A DNA stretch of 64,000 bases from Agromyces sp. Leaf222 (GTDB lineage Bacteria; Actinomycetota; Actinomycetes; Actinomycetales; Microbacteriaceae). The stretch is from positions 1,239,651 to 1,303,650 of the forward strand of contig NZ_LMKQ01000001.1 of the NCBI RefSeq assembly GCF_001421565.1, in the 5' to 3' direction. Positions 27,283 through 35,376 of the stretch are shown here, in pieces. Within the stretch, counting starts at the first letter, position 1. Each line of letters opens with the position of its first letter. Made by a program: the position numbers and the translations under genes. The notes below the pieces were generated by a model. The model saw only the letters and a program-made list of their open reading frames with translations, was not told the DNA's origin and made no database searches.

Positions 27283-28890
27283 ATGAGCGTCGCCCACGCC
27301 TCGAGGGCGGTCGGCGCCCGCGACGGCGGGCAGCGGCTCGGGTCGGGTCCGCCCGCACCCGAGCGGCCGAGCCGCCGCCGCGTCATCATCGCGGCCGTCG
27401 TGCTCGCGGTCGTCTCCCTCACGGCCGTGCTCCTGCTGCCGCCGCTCATGGCGGCGGCGGCGATCGGGTCGATCGCCGCGCTGGTGCTGCTCCGACGGTT
27501 CATCTTCACGTGGACGGCGATGATCATCGGCCTCGCCGCGGTCATCATGCTCGTGCCGGCCAGGCGGTACGCGATCCCGATCCCGCTGCCGTTCCAGCTC
27601 GAGCCGTATCGCCTCGTGCTCGGGATCGTCATCATCGCGCTCGTCGTCTCGCTCATCCTCAAGCCCGAGGTGCGCTGGCGGCCGGTCGCGTTCGGATGGC
27701 CGATCGGCATCTTCCTCGTGACCATCGCGGTGTCGTTCGTGGTCAACGTCACGGGGCTCGCGAACGATGCGCTCATCGGCACGGCCGTCGGCGGCATGTT
27801 CCAGATGCTCTTCATGCTCGCCGTCTTCTTCTGCTTCCGTCAGCTGCTGCGCAGCGAGCGCGACGTCATGCTGCTCATCACGTTCGTCACCTGGGCCGGC
27901 GTGGTCGTCTCGTTCTTCGCGCTCATCGAGCGGTTCTCCCGGTTCAACGTGTTCCTCGTGCTCGGCAACTTCCTGCCGCTGACCCTCCTCCGCGAAGGCG
28001 GCGACGTCAGCAGGGCCGGCGTCGCGCGGGCGTTCGGCTCGGCGCAGCATCCGATCGCCCTCGCGGTCGTGCTCTGCATCCTGATCCCGCTCGCCGTCTA
28101 CCTCGCGAAGTACGCCGCCTGGCCGCTCAACGAGATCAACCGCAAGATCGTCTACGGCGGCGCGACGATCATGCTGTTCGGCGGCATCATGGCCGCGATC
28201 TCGCGCACCGCGGTGGTCGTGCTCGCGATCATGTTCCTCGTGACGCTCATCTTCCATCCGAAGGTGGCGGGGGCGATCTTCGCGCTCGCACTCCCGGTGG
28301 TCCTGCTCGCGGCCGCCGTGGTGCCCAAGGTGTTCGAGTCGATGGTGCTGTCCTTCCTCGACGTCGACTCGCTCGTCGCCTCGCAGTACACCTCCGCCGG
28401 CATGGGCGGTGCCGGCCGCCTCGCCGACCTCGAGCCGGCCATGGCCGAGGTGGCGCAGCATCCGTTCTTCGGCAGCGGATTCGGCAGCCGCATCGTGATC
28501 GGCGACGAGGCGAACGCGTTCATCCTCGACAACCAGTTCCTGGGCACGCTCATGGAGACCGGCGCGCTCGGGGTGCTCGGCCTCGCCGTGTTCCTGCTCG
28601 TGCCGCCGATCATGCTGCTGCGGTTCGCCTTCGCGCAGGCCACCGAGCGACGCCACGCGGTGCTCGCGCTGGCGATCGCGGTGGCGATCTCGGGCTACAT
28701 CGCGGCGATCTTCTTCTACGACGCCTTCGGCTTCTTCCAGGCGTTCTTCGTCCTGTGCATCCTGCTCGCGGTCGGGGCGTGGCTGCTCACCGAGGCGCCG
28801 AGGCGGCCCATGGTCGAACGAGCGGATGCCGCGGCATCCGTCGACGCCCCGACCGCCGACGAGGTCGCGCTCGAGGGGGCGACGCGATGA
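27283..28890 (+). CDS. O-antigen ligase/Wzy-type polymerase
   Basis: 535 residues with about twelve hydrophobic helices. The Wzy_C-type loop is GAGRLADLEPAMAEVAQHPFFGSGFGSRIV followed by LDNQFLGTLMETGALG, a well-known O-antigen ligase superfamily pattern (R...W/E..hPlfGxG and N.yL..l.e.G). It should polymerise repeat units exported by the flippase at 29744. The start at 27283 is 7 nt after the Wzz stop; the stop overlaps the GT2 start by ATGA. It is about 100 residues longer than the polymerase at 540-1835 and not closely similar. Confidence 0.85.
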   Translation: MSVAHASRAVGARDGGQRLGSGPPAPERPSRRRVIIAAVVLAVVSLTAVLLLPPLMAAAAIGSIAALVLLRRFIFTWTAMIIGLAAVIMLVPARRYAIPIPLPFQLEPYRLVLGIVIIALVVSLILKPEVRWRPVAFGWPIGIFLVTIAVSFVVNVTGLANDALIGTAVGGMFQMLFMLAVFFCFRQLLRSERDVMLLITFVTWAGVVVSFFALIERFSRFNVFLVLGNFLPLTLLREGGDVSRAGVARAFGSAQHPIALAVVLCILIPLAVYLAKYAAWPLNEINRKIVYGGATIMLFGGIMAAISRTAVVVLAIMFLVTLIFHPKVAGAIFALALPVVLLAAAVVPKVFESMVLSFLDVDSLVASQYTSAGMGGAGRLADLEPAMAEVAQHPFFGSGFGSRIVIGDEANAFILDNQFLGTLMETGALGVLGLAVFLLVPPIMLLRFAFAQATERRHAVLALAIAVAISGYIAAIFFYDAFGFFQAFFVLCILLAVGAWLLTEAPRRPMVERADAAASVDAPTADEVALEGATR

Positions 28891-29747
28891 CTGCCAGGAT
28901 GTCGATCGTCATCCCCGCGCACGACGAGGCGGCGATCATCAGCCGGCTGCTCGAGGCGCTCGTCGCCGACCCGAGGGCGGCAGAGTGCGAGATCCTCGTC
29001 GTCGCGAACGGGTGCACCGACGCGACCGTGCGCATCGCCAGGACCTTCGAGCCGAGCGTGCGGGTCGTCGAGATCGAGACGGCGTCGAAGATCGCCGCCC
29101 TCGATGCGGGGGATGCCGCGACGACCGCGTTCCCGCGCGCCTACGTGGACGCCGACGTGCTCATCGACCTGCCGGCCCTGCTCGCGCTCGCCGACCTGCT
29201 CGGCGAACCCGACGGCCCGCTCATCGCGTCGCCTCGCTTCGAGGTCGACACCGCGGCATCCTCGTGGCCGGTGCAGGCGCACTACCGCATCTGGGAGCTG
29301 ACCGACTATCGCAGGCAGGGCCACATCGGCTCCGGGGTCTACGCCCTCTCGCAGGCGGGCCGCGAACGGTTCGGGTCATGGCCCGACGTGATCGCCGACG
29401 ACCGCTTCGTGCAGCAGCTCTTCGCGCTCGACGAACGCGGCACGCTCGACGGCCACGTCTTCACGGTGCGCAGCGCCCGAACCCTCGGCGCGCACCTGCG
29501 CCGGACCACGCGCATCGCGCGCGGCAACCTCGAGCTGCCCGACGATGAGCGACTCCAGTCCGACGACCCGATCGGAGACCGGATGGGCAACCTGATCCGC
29601 CGCGTGGCGAGGCGCCCTGCGCTCTGGCCGGCGTTCGCCGTGTACTGCGCCACCTCGACGATCCCGCGGGTGCGTGCGCACCGGGCGGTCATCGGCGATG
29701 CGTCGCGGGACTGGGCGCGCGACGACACGAGCCGGGTGAGCGCATGA
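28887..29747 (+). CDS. Family 2 glycosyltransferase
   Basis: 286 residues. MSIVIPAHDEAAIISRLLEAL, ILVVANGCTDATVRIA and AYVDADVLI (DxD-like) identify a short GT2 enzyme. The C-terminal PALWPAFAVYCATSTIPRVRA could be a membrane-proximal helix. Coupled by ATGA overlaps to both neighbours (polymerase before, flippase after). The sugar is unknown. Confidence 0.82.
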   Translation: MTARMSIVIPAHDEAAIISRLLEALVADPRAAECEILVVANGCTDATVRIARTFEPSVRVVEIETASKIAALDAGDAATTAFPRAYVDADVLIDLPALLALADLLGEPDGPLIASPRFEVDTAASSWPVQAHYRIWELTDYRRQGHIGSGVYALSQAGRERFGSWPDVIADDRFVQQLFALDERGTLDGHVFTVRSARTLGAHLRRTTRIARGNLELPDDERLQSDDPIGDRMGNLIRRVARRPALWPAFAVYCATSTIPRVRAHRAVIGDASRDWARDDTSRVSA

Positions 29748-31399
29748 GCGGCCAGGGCGGCGACCGCCTCGCGCACACGTCCTCGCGCGGCGTCTTCGTG
29801 ACCATGGGCGGGTTCGGCGGCAAGACGCTGATCCAGGTGGCGTCGACGGTCGTGCTGGCGCGCATGCTGACGCCCGCCGACTTCGGCCTCGTCGCGATGG
29901 TCACCGCCATCGTGGGCGTCGCCGACCTCGTGCGCGACTTCGGCCTGACCGGCGCGATCATCCAGGCGAAGAAGCTCAGCGAGCGCATGTGGATGAGCGT
30001 CATGTGGCTCTCGGTCGCCCTCGGCGTCGGGCTCATGGTGCTCATCGCCGCGTGCGCCCCACTCATCGCGCTGCTCTACGACGAGGAGCGGCTGGTTCCG
30101 CTCACGCTCGCGATCGCGCCCATCCTGCTCATCAACGGGCTCTCGATGCCGATGCAGGCGCGCGTGCAGCGCGACCTCAAGTTCGGCACGCTCGCGAACA
30201 TCGACGTCGTCTCGATGCTCTGCGGCGTGGTGCTCGGCATCGCCGCCGCCGCCCTCGGGTGGGGCGTCTGGGCGCTCGTCGTCATGTCGGGCGCGGGGCA
30301 GCTCTACCGGCTCATCGCGCTCTGGGTCGCGTCGCGGCCGAAGTTCGGGCGACCGCACATCTCGCGCGACGTGGTGCCGCTGGTCACGACGGGCGGCAGC
30401 ATCTTCGGCGTCCAGCTGCTGAACTACGCGGCGAAGAACGCCGACAACGTCATCATCGGCCAGCAGATGGGCCCGGCCGCCCTCGGTCAGTACTCACGGG
30501 CGTACGCGCTCTACCTGCTGCCCATGCAGCAGCTGAACGGCACGCTCGGCCGGGTCGCGCTGCCCGTGCTCAGCAAGCTGCAGGACGACGGCGACCGCTA
30601 CCGCCGCTACATCCGCGGCGCGCTGATGATCATCGGGTACCTCACGATCCCCGTGTACGCGGTGGCCGCCGCGGTGTCGCAGCCGCTGATCGCGATCCTG
30701 CTCGGGCCCGGGTGGGAGCAGGCCGCCACGCTCTTCAGCCTGCTCGCGATCGCCGGCATCGCCCAGTCGATCGGCAGCGTGCTCGGTTGGCTCTACATCA
30801 CCCTCGGTCGAGCGCACCGCCAGCTCGTCTACTACCTCGTGACCCGGCCGATGGTGATCGCCGGCTACTTCCTCGGCCTCTGGTGGGCGGGGGTCGAGGG
30901 GCTCGCCCTCGTCTACGGCCTGCTCACGATGGTGCTGCTGGTTCCCGGCTTCTACTACGCGACCGTCGGCACGTTCGTGCGCGTCGGCGACATCCTGAAG
31001 CCGATCTACCGGCCCGTGATCCTCGCGCCGCTCTGCTTCGGCGCCGCGTACGGCGTCGAACGCCTGACCGACGGACTGCCGAACATCGTGCAGTTGCTCC
31101 TCGGCGTCGCCGCGGGCGTCCTGCCGCTCTTCGCCTGCCTCGCCATTCCCGCCTACCGACGCGACCTCGCCGCGATCATCGGCTTCGTCAAGCAGGTGCG
31201 CAAGCCGGCCGCCGCGAAGGCCCCGAGCGGTGCGGATGCCGCGGCGCAGGCCGACCCGGTCGAATCGGCCGACCTGCGCGACCCGGTCGACCTGCTCGAG
31301 CCGATCGAGCCGCGCGATCCGGTCGACCTGCTCGAGCCCGTCGAGCCCGATGGGCAGGCCGGCCGACCCTCGGCCGAGCACAGGAAGGCCGATTCGTGA
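29744..31399 (+). CDS. Wzx-type polysaccharide flippase with repeat tail
   Basis: 551 residues. VVLARMLTPADFGLVAMV, DFGLTGAIIQAKKLS and NYAAKNADNVIIGQQMGPAALGQYSRAYALYLLP are signature segments of the Wzx/TuaB flippase clade; twelve to fourteen membrane helices end about residue 480. The remaining 60 residues are hydrophilic and contain a duplicated RDPVDLLEP unit encoded by tandem 36-nt repeats, not seen in the paralogue at 7933-9381. Flips lipid-linked repeats for the polymerase two genes upstream. Coupled by ATGA and GTGA overlaps on both sides. Confidence 0.88.
   Translation: MSGQGGDRLAHTSSRGVFVTMGGFGGKTLIQVASTVVLARMLTPADFGLVAMVTAIVGVADLVRDFGLTGAIIQAKKLSERMWMSVMWLSVALGVGLMVLIAACAPLIALLYDEERLVPLTLAIAPILLINGLSMPMQARVQRDLKFGTLANIDVVSMLCGVVLGIAAAALGWGVWALVVMSGAGQLYRLIALWVASRPKFGRPHISRDVVPLVTTGGSIFGVQLLNYAAKNADNVIIGQQMGPAALGQYSRAYALYLLPMQQLNGTLGRVALPVLSKLQDDGDRYRRYIRGALMIIGYLTIPVYAVAAAVSQPLIAILLGPGWEQAATLFSLLAIAGIAQSIGSVLGWLYITLGRAHRQLVYYLVTRPMVIAGYFLGLWWAGVEGLALVYGLLTMVLLVPGFYYATVGTFVRVGDILKPIYRPVILAPLCFGAAYGVERLTDGLPNIVQLLLGVAAGVLPLFACLAIPAYRRDLAAIIGFVKQVRKPAAAKAPSGADAAAQADPVESADLRDPVDLLEPIEPRDPVDLLEPVEPDGQAGRPSAEHRKADS
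31277..31348 (+). repeat. Two tandem 36-nt units in the flippase gene
   Basis: 31277-31312 and 31313-31348 differ at three or four bases and each encode a 12-residue unit beginning RDPVDLLEP. This adds an acidic tail to the flippase after its last membrane helix. Confidence 0.85.
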
Positions 31400-32265
31400 C
31401 GCGACCCCCGAAGTACATGGCCGCCGCGGTGCTCGCTGCGCTGACGGCCGTCGCCCTCGCCGCCTGCACCCCGAGCGCCGCCGCGCCGCCCGACCTCACC
31501 GAGGTCGAGCAGCCGGCCGCGGCACCGACCGTGACCACCCTCGGGATCCTCGGCGACTCCGTCTCGCTCGGCGTCAACGCCTGCGCCGAACAGGGGCAAT
31601 GCGCCAAGGCGTCGTGGTCGGGCGGCACCGACCCCGTCGTGGGCTCGGTCGCGGCACGTCTCGCCGCGGCATCCGGAACCGAACCCGACGTCGTCAACGC
31701 GGCCAAGGACGGCGGCGACGTCGAAGACGCGCTCGGGCTCGCCGACGAGGTCGTCGCCGCCCAGCCGGAGCTCGTGACCGTGCTGCTCGGCGGCAACGAC
31801 GCATGCGCGCCGACCCTCGGCGAGATGACCTCGACGGCCGACTACGAGGCCCGCCTCGGACAGCTGCTCACGCGGCTGAACGACGAGGTGCCCGGAGCGA
31901 CCATCCTCGTGCTCTCGGTGCCCGACCTGCACCACCTCTGGGAGATCGGCCGCACCGACGCCGGGGCCGTGCAGGCGTGGAACTCCAGCCCGTCGTGCAA
32001 GAACCTGCTGGGCTCGGCCGACGACGACTCCGCCGAGGCGAACGACCGGCGCGACGCGGTCGCCGCCAGGGTCGTCGAGTACAACGCGGCCATCGAGACG
32101 GTCTGCGCCGCCGCCGAACGCTGCATCGACGACGACGGCGCGGTGTACGCGTACCCGTTCACGACCGACGAGATCTCGTCGATCGACCACTTCCACCCAT
32201 CGATCACGGGCCAGCAGGTGATCGCCGAGATCGCCTGGCAGGCGCTCGAGAAAGGCATCGGATGA
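31396..32265 (+). CDS. SGNH/GDSL-hydrolase lipoprotein
   Basis: 289 residues from GTG 31396, which overlaps the flippase stop (GTGA). A lipoprotein signal ends in ALAAC with Cys24 as the lipidation site. The SGNH fold blocks are visible: block I GILGDSVS (nucleophile Ser55), block III LLGGNDAC and block V SIDHFHPS (Asp and His). Such enzymes are esterases; in polysaccharide loci they usually remove or transfer O-acetyl groups on the glycan. Located outside the membrane, it could edit the polymer as it emerges. The exact substrate is inferred. Confidence 0.82.
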   Translation: MTRPPKYMAAAVLAALTAVALAACTPSAAAPPDLTEVEQPAAAPTVTTLGILGDSVSLGVNACAEQGQCAKASWSGGTDPVVGSVAARLAAASGTEPDVVNAAKDGGDVEDALGLADEVVAAQPELVTVLLGGNDACAPTLGEMTSTADYEARLGQLLTRLNDEVPGATILVLSVPDLHHLWEIGRTDAGAVQAWNSSPSCKNLLGSADDDSAEANDRRDAVAARVVEYNAAIETVCAAAERCIDDDGAVYAYPFTTDEISSIDHFHPSITGQQVIAEIAWQALEKGIG

Positions 32266-33227
32266 CGACCATGCTCGTGGCCATCTCCGGAGGCCACCTC
32301 GCCCAGCTGCACATGCTCGCACCGCGCATCGCCGCGGGCGACGACGTCGTCTGGATGACCGACGACACCGCGCAGAGCCGATCGCTCCTCGACGGGCAGA
32401 CGGTCGTGCACGTGCCGACGAGGCCGCCGAGGGACACCATCGGGGTGCTCCGCGACACCCGCATCGCGACCAGGGCGCTCTCGGACCACGGGGTCGACCG
32501 CGTGGTCAGTTCGGGGGCGCAGATCGCCCTCTCCGCGCTCATCCCGGCGCTGCTGCGACGCGTGCCGTTCAGCTACGTCGAGAGCGCCACGCGCGTCACC
32601 GACCTCTCGACCACGGGCAAGGTCATCGACCGCATCCCGAGCGTGCGCCGCTACGTGCAGTACCCGAATCGCACCTCCGAGCGATGGGGCTACGCGCTGT
32701 CGGTCTTCGACGGGTTCCAGGTCGAGGCGGTTCCCGGTGACGGTTCCGACGCTGGGGCAGCTGCGCCTTCCGAGCCCATCCGACGCGCGGTCGTCACCGT
32801 CGGCGGCAACGGCGAGTACGGATTCCGCCGGCTCATCGAGTCCGCCGCCCGGGCCCTGCCCGCCGACGCCGAGGTGCTCTGGCAGACCGGGTCGACGGAT
32901 GTCACGGGCCTCGCGATCGACGCGAAGCCCACCGTGCCGTCGGCCGTGCTCTCGGCCGAGCTGGAGCGCGCCGACGTCGTCATCGGCCACGCCGGAACCG
33001 GCACCGCGCTCGCCGCGCTCAGCGCGGGCAAGGTGCCCGTGCTCGCGGCGCGCTCGGTCGGGCACGGCGAGCACGTCGACGCCCATCAGGACGACCTGGC
33101 CGCGTTCCTCGCCGAACGCGGCCTCGCGATCGTGCGCCCGGCCGACGAGATCACCGCCGCCGACCTCGAGGAGGCCTCGCGCTGGCGCGTCACGCGGCGC
33201 GACGACCTCGAGCCCGTGAGCATCTGA
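32262..33227 (+). CDS. Alg14/Alg13-like fused glycosyltransferase
   Basis: 321 residues. The N-terminal MLVAISGGHLAQLHMLAPRI and FSYVESATRV correspond to the Alg14-like acceptor subunit, and the C-terminal AVVTVGGNGEYGFRRLIESAA and VIGHAGTGTALAALSAGKVPVLAARS to the Alg13/GT28 donor half. In bacteria these are often separate proteins (PssD/PssE, CpsF/CpsG type); here both halves are in one chain. These enzymes typically add the second sugar to an undecaprenyl-diphospho-sugar. The start overlaps the lipoprotein stop by ATGA; the next gene follows after 47 nt. Confidence 0.8.
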   Translation: MTTMLVAISGGHLAQLHMLAPRIAAGDDVVWMTDDTAQSRSLLDGQTVVHVPTRPPRDTIGVLRDTRIATRALSDHGVDRVVSSGAQIALSALIPALLRRVPFSYVESATRVTDLSTTGKVIDRIPSVRRYVQYPNRTSERWGYALSVFDGFQVEAVPGDGSDAGAAAPSEPIRRAVVTVGGNGEYGFRRLIESAARALPADAEVLWQTGSTDVTGLAIDAKPTVPSAVLSAELERADVVIGHAGTGTALAALSAGKVPVLAARSVGHGEHVDAHQDDLAAFLAERGLAIVRPADEITAADLEEASRWRVTRRDDLEPVSI

Positions 33228-33274
33228 GCAGCCAGCCGCGCGACATCGTGAGCGCGGCCGTGAGAGGAGACAGC

Positions 33275-34234
33275 GTGCCCGAACTCAGCATCGTGGTCGT
33301 GAACTACAACACCCGCGAGGCGACGAGCGCGTGCCTGCAGTCGGTGCTCGACGCGTCGCCCGGCGTCGACCTCGAACTCGTCGTCGTCGACAACGGGTCG
33401 ACCGACGGCAGCGTCGACGCCTTCCGCGAGCGGTTCGCCGATGCCGCGGTGACCGTCATCCCCGCCGGCGAGAACCTCGGCTTCGCGCGTGGCGTCAACC
33501 TGGGCGCTCGCACCGCGGCCGGGTCATGGGTGCTGCTCCTCAACCCCGACACGATCACGCTACCCGGATCCCTCGAGGCGCTGCTCGCCTTCGCGCGCAC
33601 GCACCCCGAGTACGGCGTCTTCGGCGGCCGCACCCTGCGGCCGGACGGCGCCGTCGACCCGAGTTCGTGCTGGGGTGCGCCGAGTCTCTGGTCGCTCGCC
33701 ATGTTCGCCACCATGGCGTCGACCGCGTTCAAGCACTCGCCGATCTTCGACCCCGAATCGCTCGGCACCTGGCCGCGCGACACGGTGCGCGAGGTGCCCA
33801 TCATCACGGGCTGCCTGCTGCTCGTGCGCCGCGAGGACTGGGAGGCCCTCGGCGGCATGGACGAGGAGTACTTCCTCTACGGCGAGGACGCCGAGTTCAG
33901 CATGCGGGCGGGCCGGGCCGGGCTCCGCCGGGTCATCGTGCCCGCCGCCGAGATCGTGCACGAGGTCGGCGGATCGAGCGACGCGGGCGGCGCGAAGGGC
34001 TGCATGGTCATGGCGGGCAAGGTCACGCTGCTGCGCAAGACGTGGTCGCCGGCGCGCGCCGCGATCGGGGTTCGCCTACTGGTCGCCGGGGTCGGCGTGC
34101 GAGCCGCCCTCGAGAAGCTCACCCGGCGAGACCGTGCGCCGTGGCGCACGGTCTGGCGTCGGCGCGCCGACTGGATCGACGGCTACCCGCGCGCCGAGGC
34201 CACGCTGTTCGGGCGCGAGCTCGCCACGGCCTGA
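33275..34234 (+). CDS. Family 2 glycosyltransferase, rhamnosyltransferase-like
   Basis: 319 residues from GTG 33275. LSIVVVNYNTREATSACLQSVL, VVVDNGSTDGSV, GENLGFARGVNLG, LLLNPDTI (DxD region) and EEYFLYGEDAEFSMRAGRAG are exactly the WbbL/RfbN-type GT2 pattern, often rhamnosyltransferases. An AGGAG sits about 7 nt before GTG 33275, which is why I prefer it to the in-frame GTG at 33248. Its 3' end overlaps the convergent GT4 gene by 52 nt, and it closes the plus-strand Wzz operon. Confidence 0.87.
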   Translation: MPELSIVVVNYNTREATSACLQSVLDASPGVDLELVVVDNGSTDGSVDAFRERFADAAVTVIPAGENLGFARGVNLGARTAAGSWVLLLNPDTITLPGSLEALLAFARTHPEYGVFGGRTLRPDGAVDPSSCWGAPSLWSLAMFATMASTAFKHSPIFDPESLGTWPRDTVREVPIITGCLLLVRREDWEALGGMDEEYFLYGEDAEFSMRAGRAGLRRVIVPAAEIVHEVGGSSDAGGAKGCMVMAGKVTLLRKTWSPARAAIGVRLLVAGVGVRAALEKLTRRDRAPWRTVWRRRADWIDGYPRAEATLFGRELATA

Positions 34235-35340
34235 TCGCCGAGCACCCAGTCCTGCACCTTCTCGACGAAGCGCGAGGCGTCGAACTCGAGGGCCCTCGAT
34301 CGAGCCGCATCCGGCTCGATCGCGCGAACGGCGTCGACCGCTGCGGCGAAGCCGCTCGGGTCGTCGGGGTCGTAGTGCACGCCCGTGACGCCGTCGACGA
34401 CGGACTCGGCCGCCCCGCCGACGCGATTGACGATCACGGGGCATCCGGCGGCCATCGCCTCGACCGGGATGATGCCGAAGTCCTCGACGGGCGGGAACAC
34501 GAACGCCAGGGCGCGCTGGAACAGCGCGCGCATCATCTCGTCGGAGACCCGCCCCAGCACGTGCACCGGAACCGGTGCTGCGGCCGCGATCGCCTCGAGG
34601 CGGTCCCGCTCCGGCCCTGAACCCGCGACCACGACCGGCAGCCCGAGCTCGACGCCCATGCGGATGACGGCGTCGTGCCGCTTGTACGGCACGAGGCGCG
34701 AGGCGGCCATGAGGAACCCGCGATCGGGCAGCGTCTCGAGGAGCTCCCGCTCGGCGTGCGTCAGGTGCACCGCCCAGTCGGGGACGCCCGCGATCGACGC
34801 GGCGTCGACCGGGGGATGGATGACGCGGGCGTCGCGGTCCCACGCCCGCCGGATGCGGTCGCGCACGAACGCGCTGTTCGCCGCCAGCGACCCGGATGCC
34901 GCGGCCGCGCGACGGTCCATGCCGCGCAGGTACGCCCTGGCGAGCCCGGCGAGCGGCACGACGGTGCGGCTGTCGAGGTCGGGCTCCCAGAGGTAGCGGG
35001 CCGGCGTGTGCACGTACGAGAACTTCGGAACCCCGCGCGACGTGCCGAACCCGGCGTGGTGCGCGAACACGTAGCTGCTCGTGACGACCCACTCGGGTTC
35101 GAGCGTGCCCCAGCCGCGCCGCCACGTGCCGGACATGAGGGGGAGCGAGAGGGCCTTGCGCCCCCGCAGCGGCGTGCGCGCGAGCCAGGACTCGTCGACG
35201 GTGTCCGGGGGGAATCGCGTCGGATCGTCGTTCCAGAGCGCGGCGACCCTGGCGTCGGGAAGTGCCGTGCGCAGCCCGTCGAGCACCTGCTCGGCGCCGC
35301 CCGACTCCTCGATCCATTCCTGAACGATCAATCCGGTCAT
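34183..35340 (-). CDS. GT4-type glycosyltransferase
   Basis: 385 residues. IVQEWIEESGGAEQVLDGL at the N-terminus, FSYVHTPARYLWEPD, FLMAASRLVPYKRHDAVIRM and FVFPPVEDFGIIPVEAMAAGCPVIVN give a standard GT4 enzyme with the E-x7-E donor-phosphate site (EDFGIIPVE). Related enzymes such as WbaZ/mannosyltransferases are common in O-antigen loci; the sugar is unknown. It starts 36 nt after the sugar-transferase gene and is likely in the same transcript. Confidence 0.86.
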   Translation of the reverse strand: MTGLIVQEWIEESGGAEQVLDGLRTALPDARVAALWNDDPTRFPPDTVDESWLARTPLRGRKALSLPLMSGTWRRGWGTLEPEWVVTSSYVFAHHAGFGTSRGVPKFSYVHTPARYLWEPDLDSRTVVPLAGLARAYLRGMDRRAAAASGSLAANSAFVRDRIRRAWDRDARVIHPPVDAASIAGVPDWAVHLTHAERELLETLPDRGFLMAASRLVPYKRHDAVIRMGVELGLPVVVAGSGPERDRLEAIAAAAPVPVHVLGRVSDEMMRALFQRALAFVFPPVEDFGIIPVEAMAAGCPVIVNRVGGAAESVVDGVTGVHYDPDDPSGFAAAVDAVRAIEPDAARSRALEFDASRFVEKVQDWVLGDQAVASSRPNSVASARG

Positions 35341-35376
35341 GTGCTGGTCCGATCTGCTCGTGGAGACGGTGGGGGA

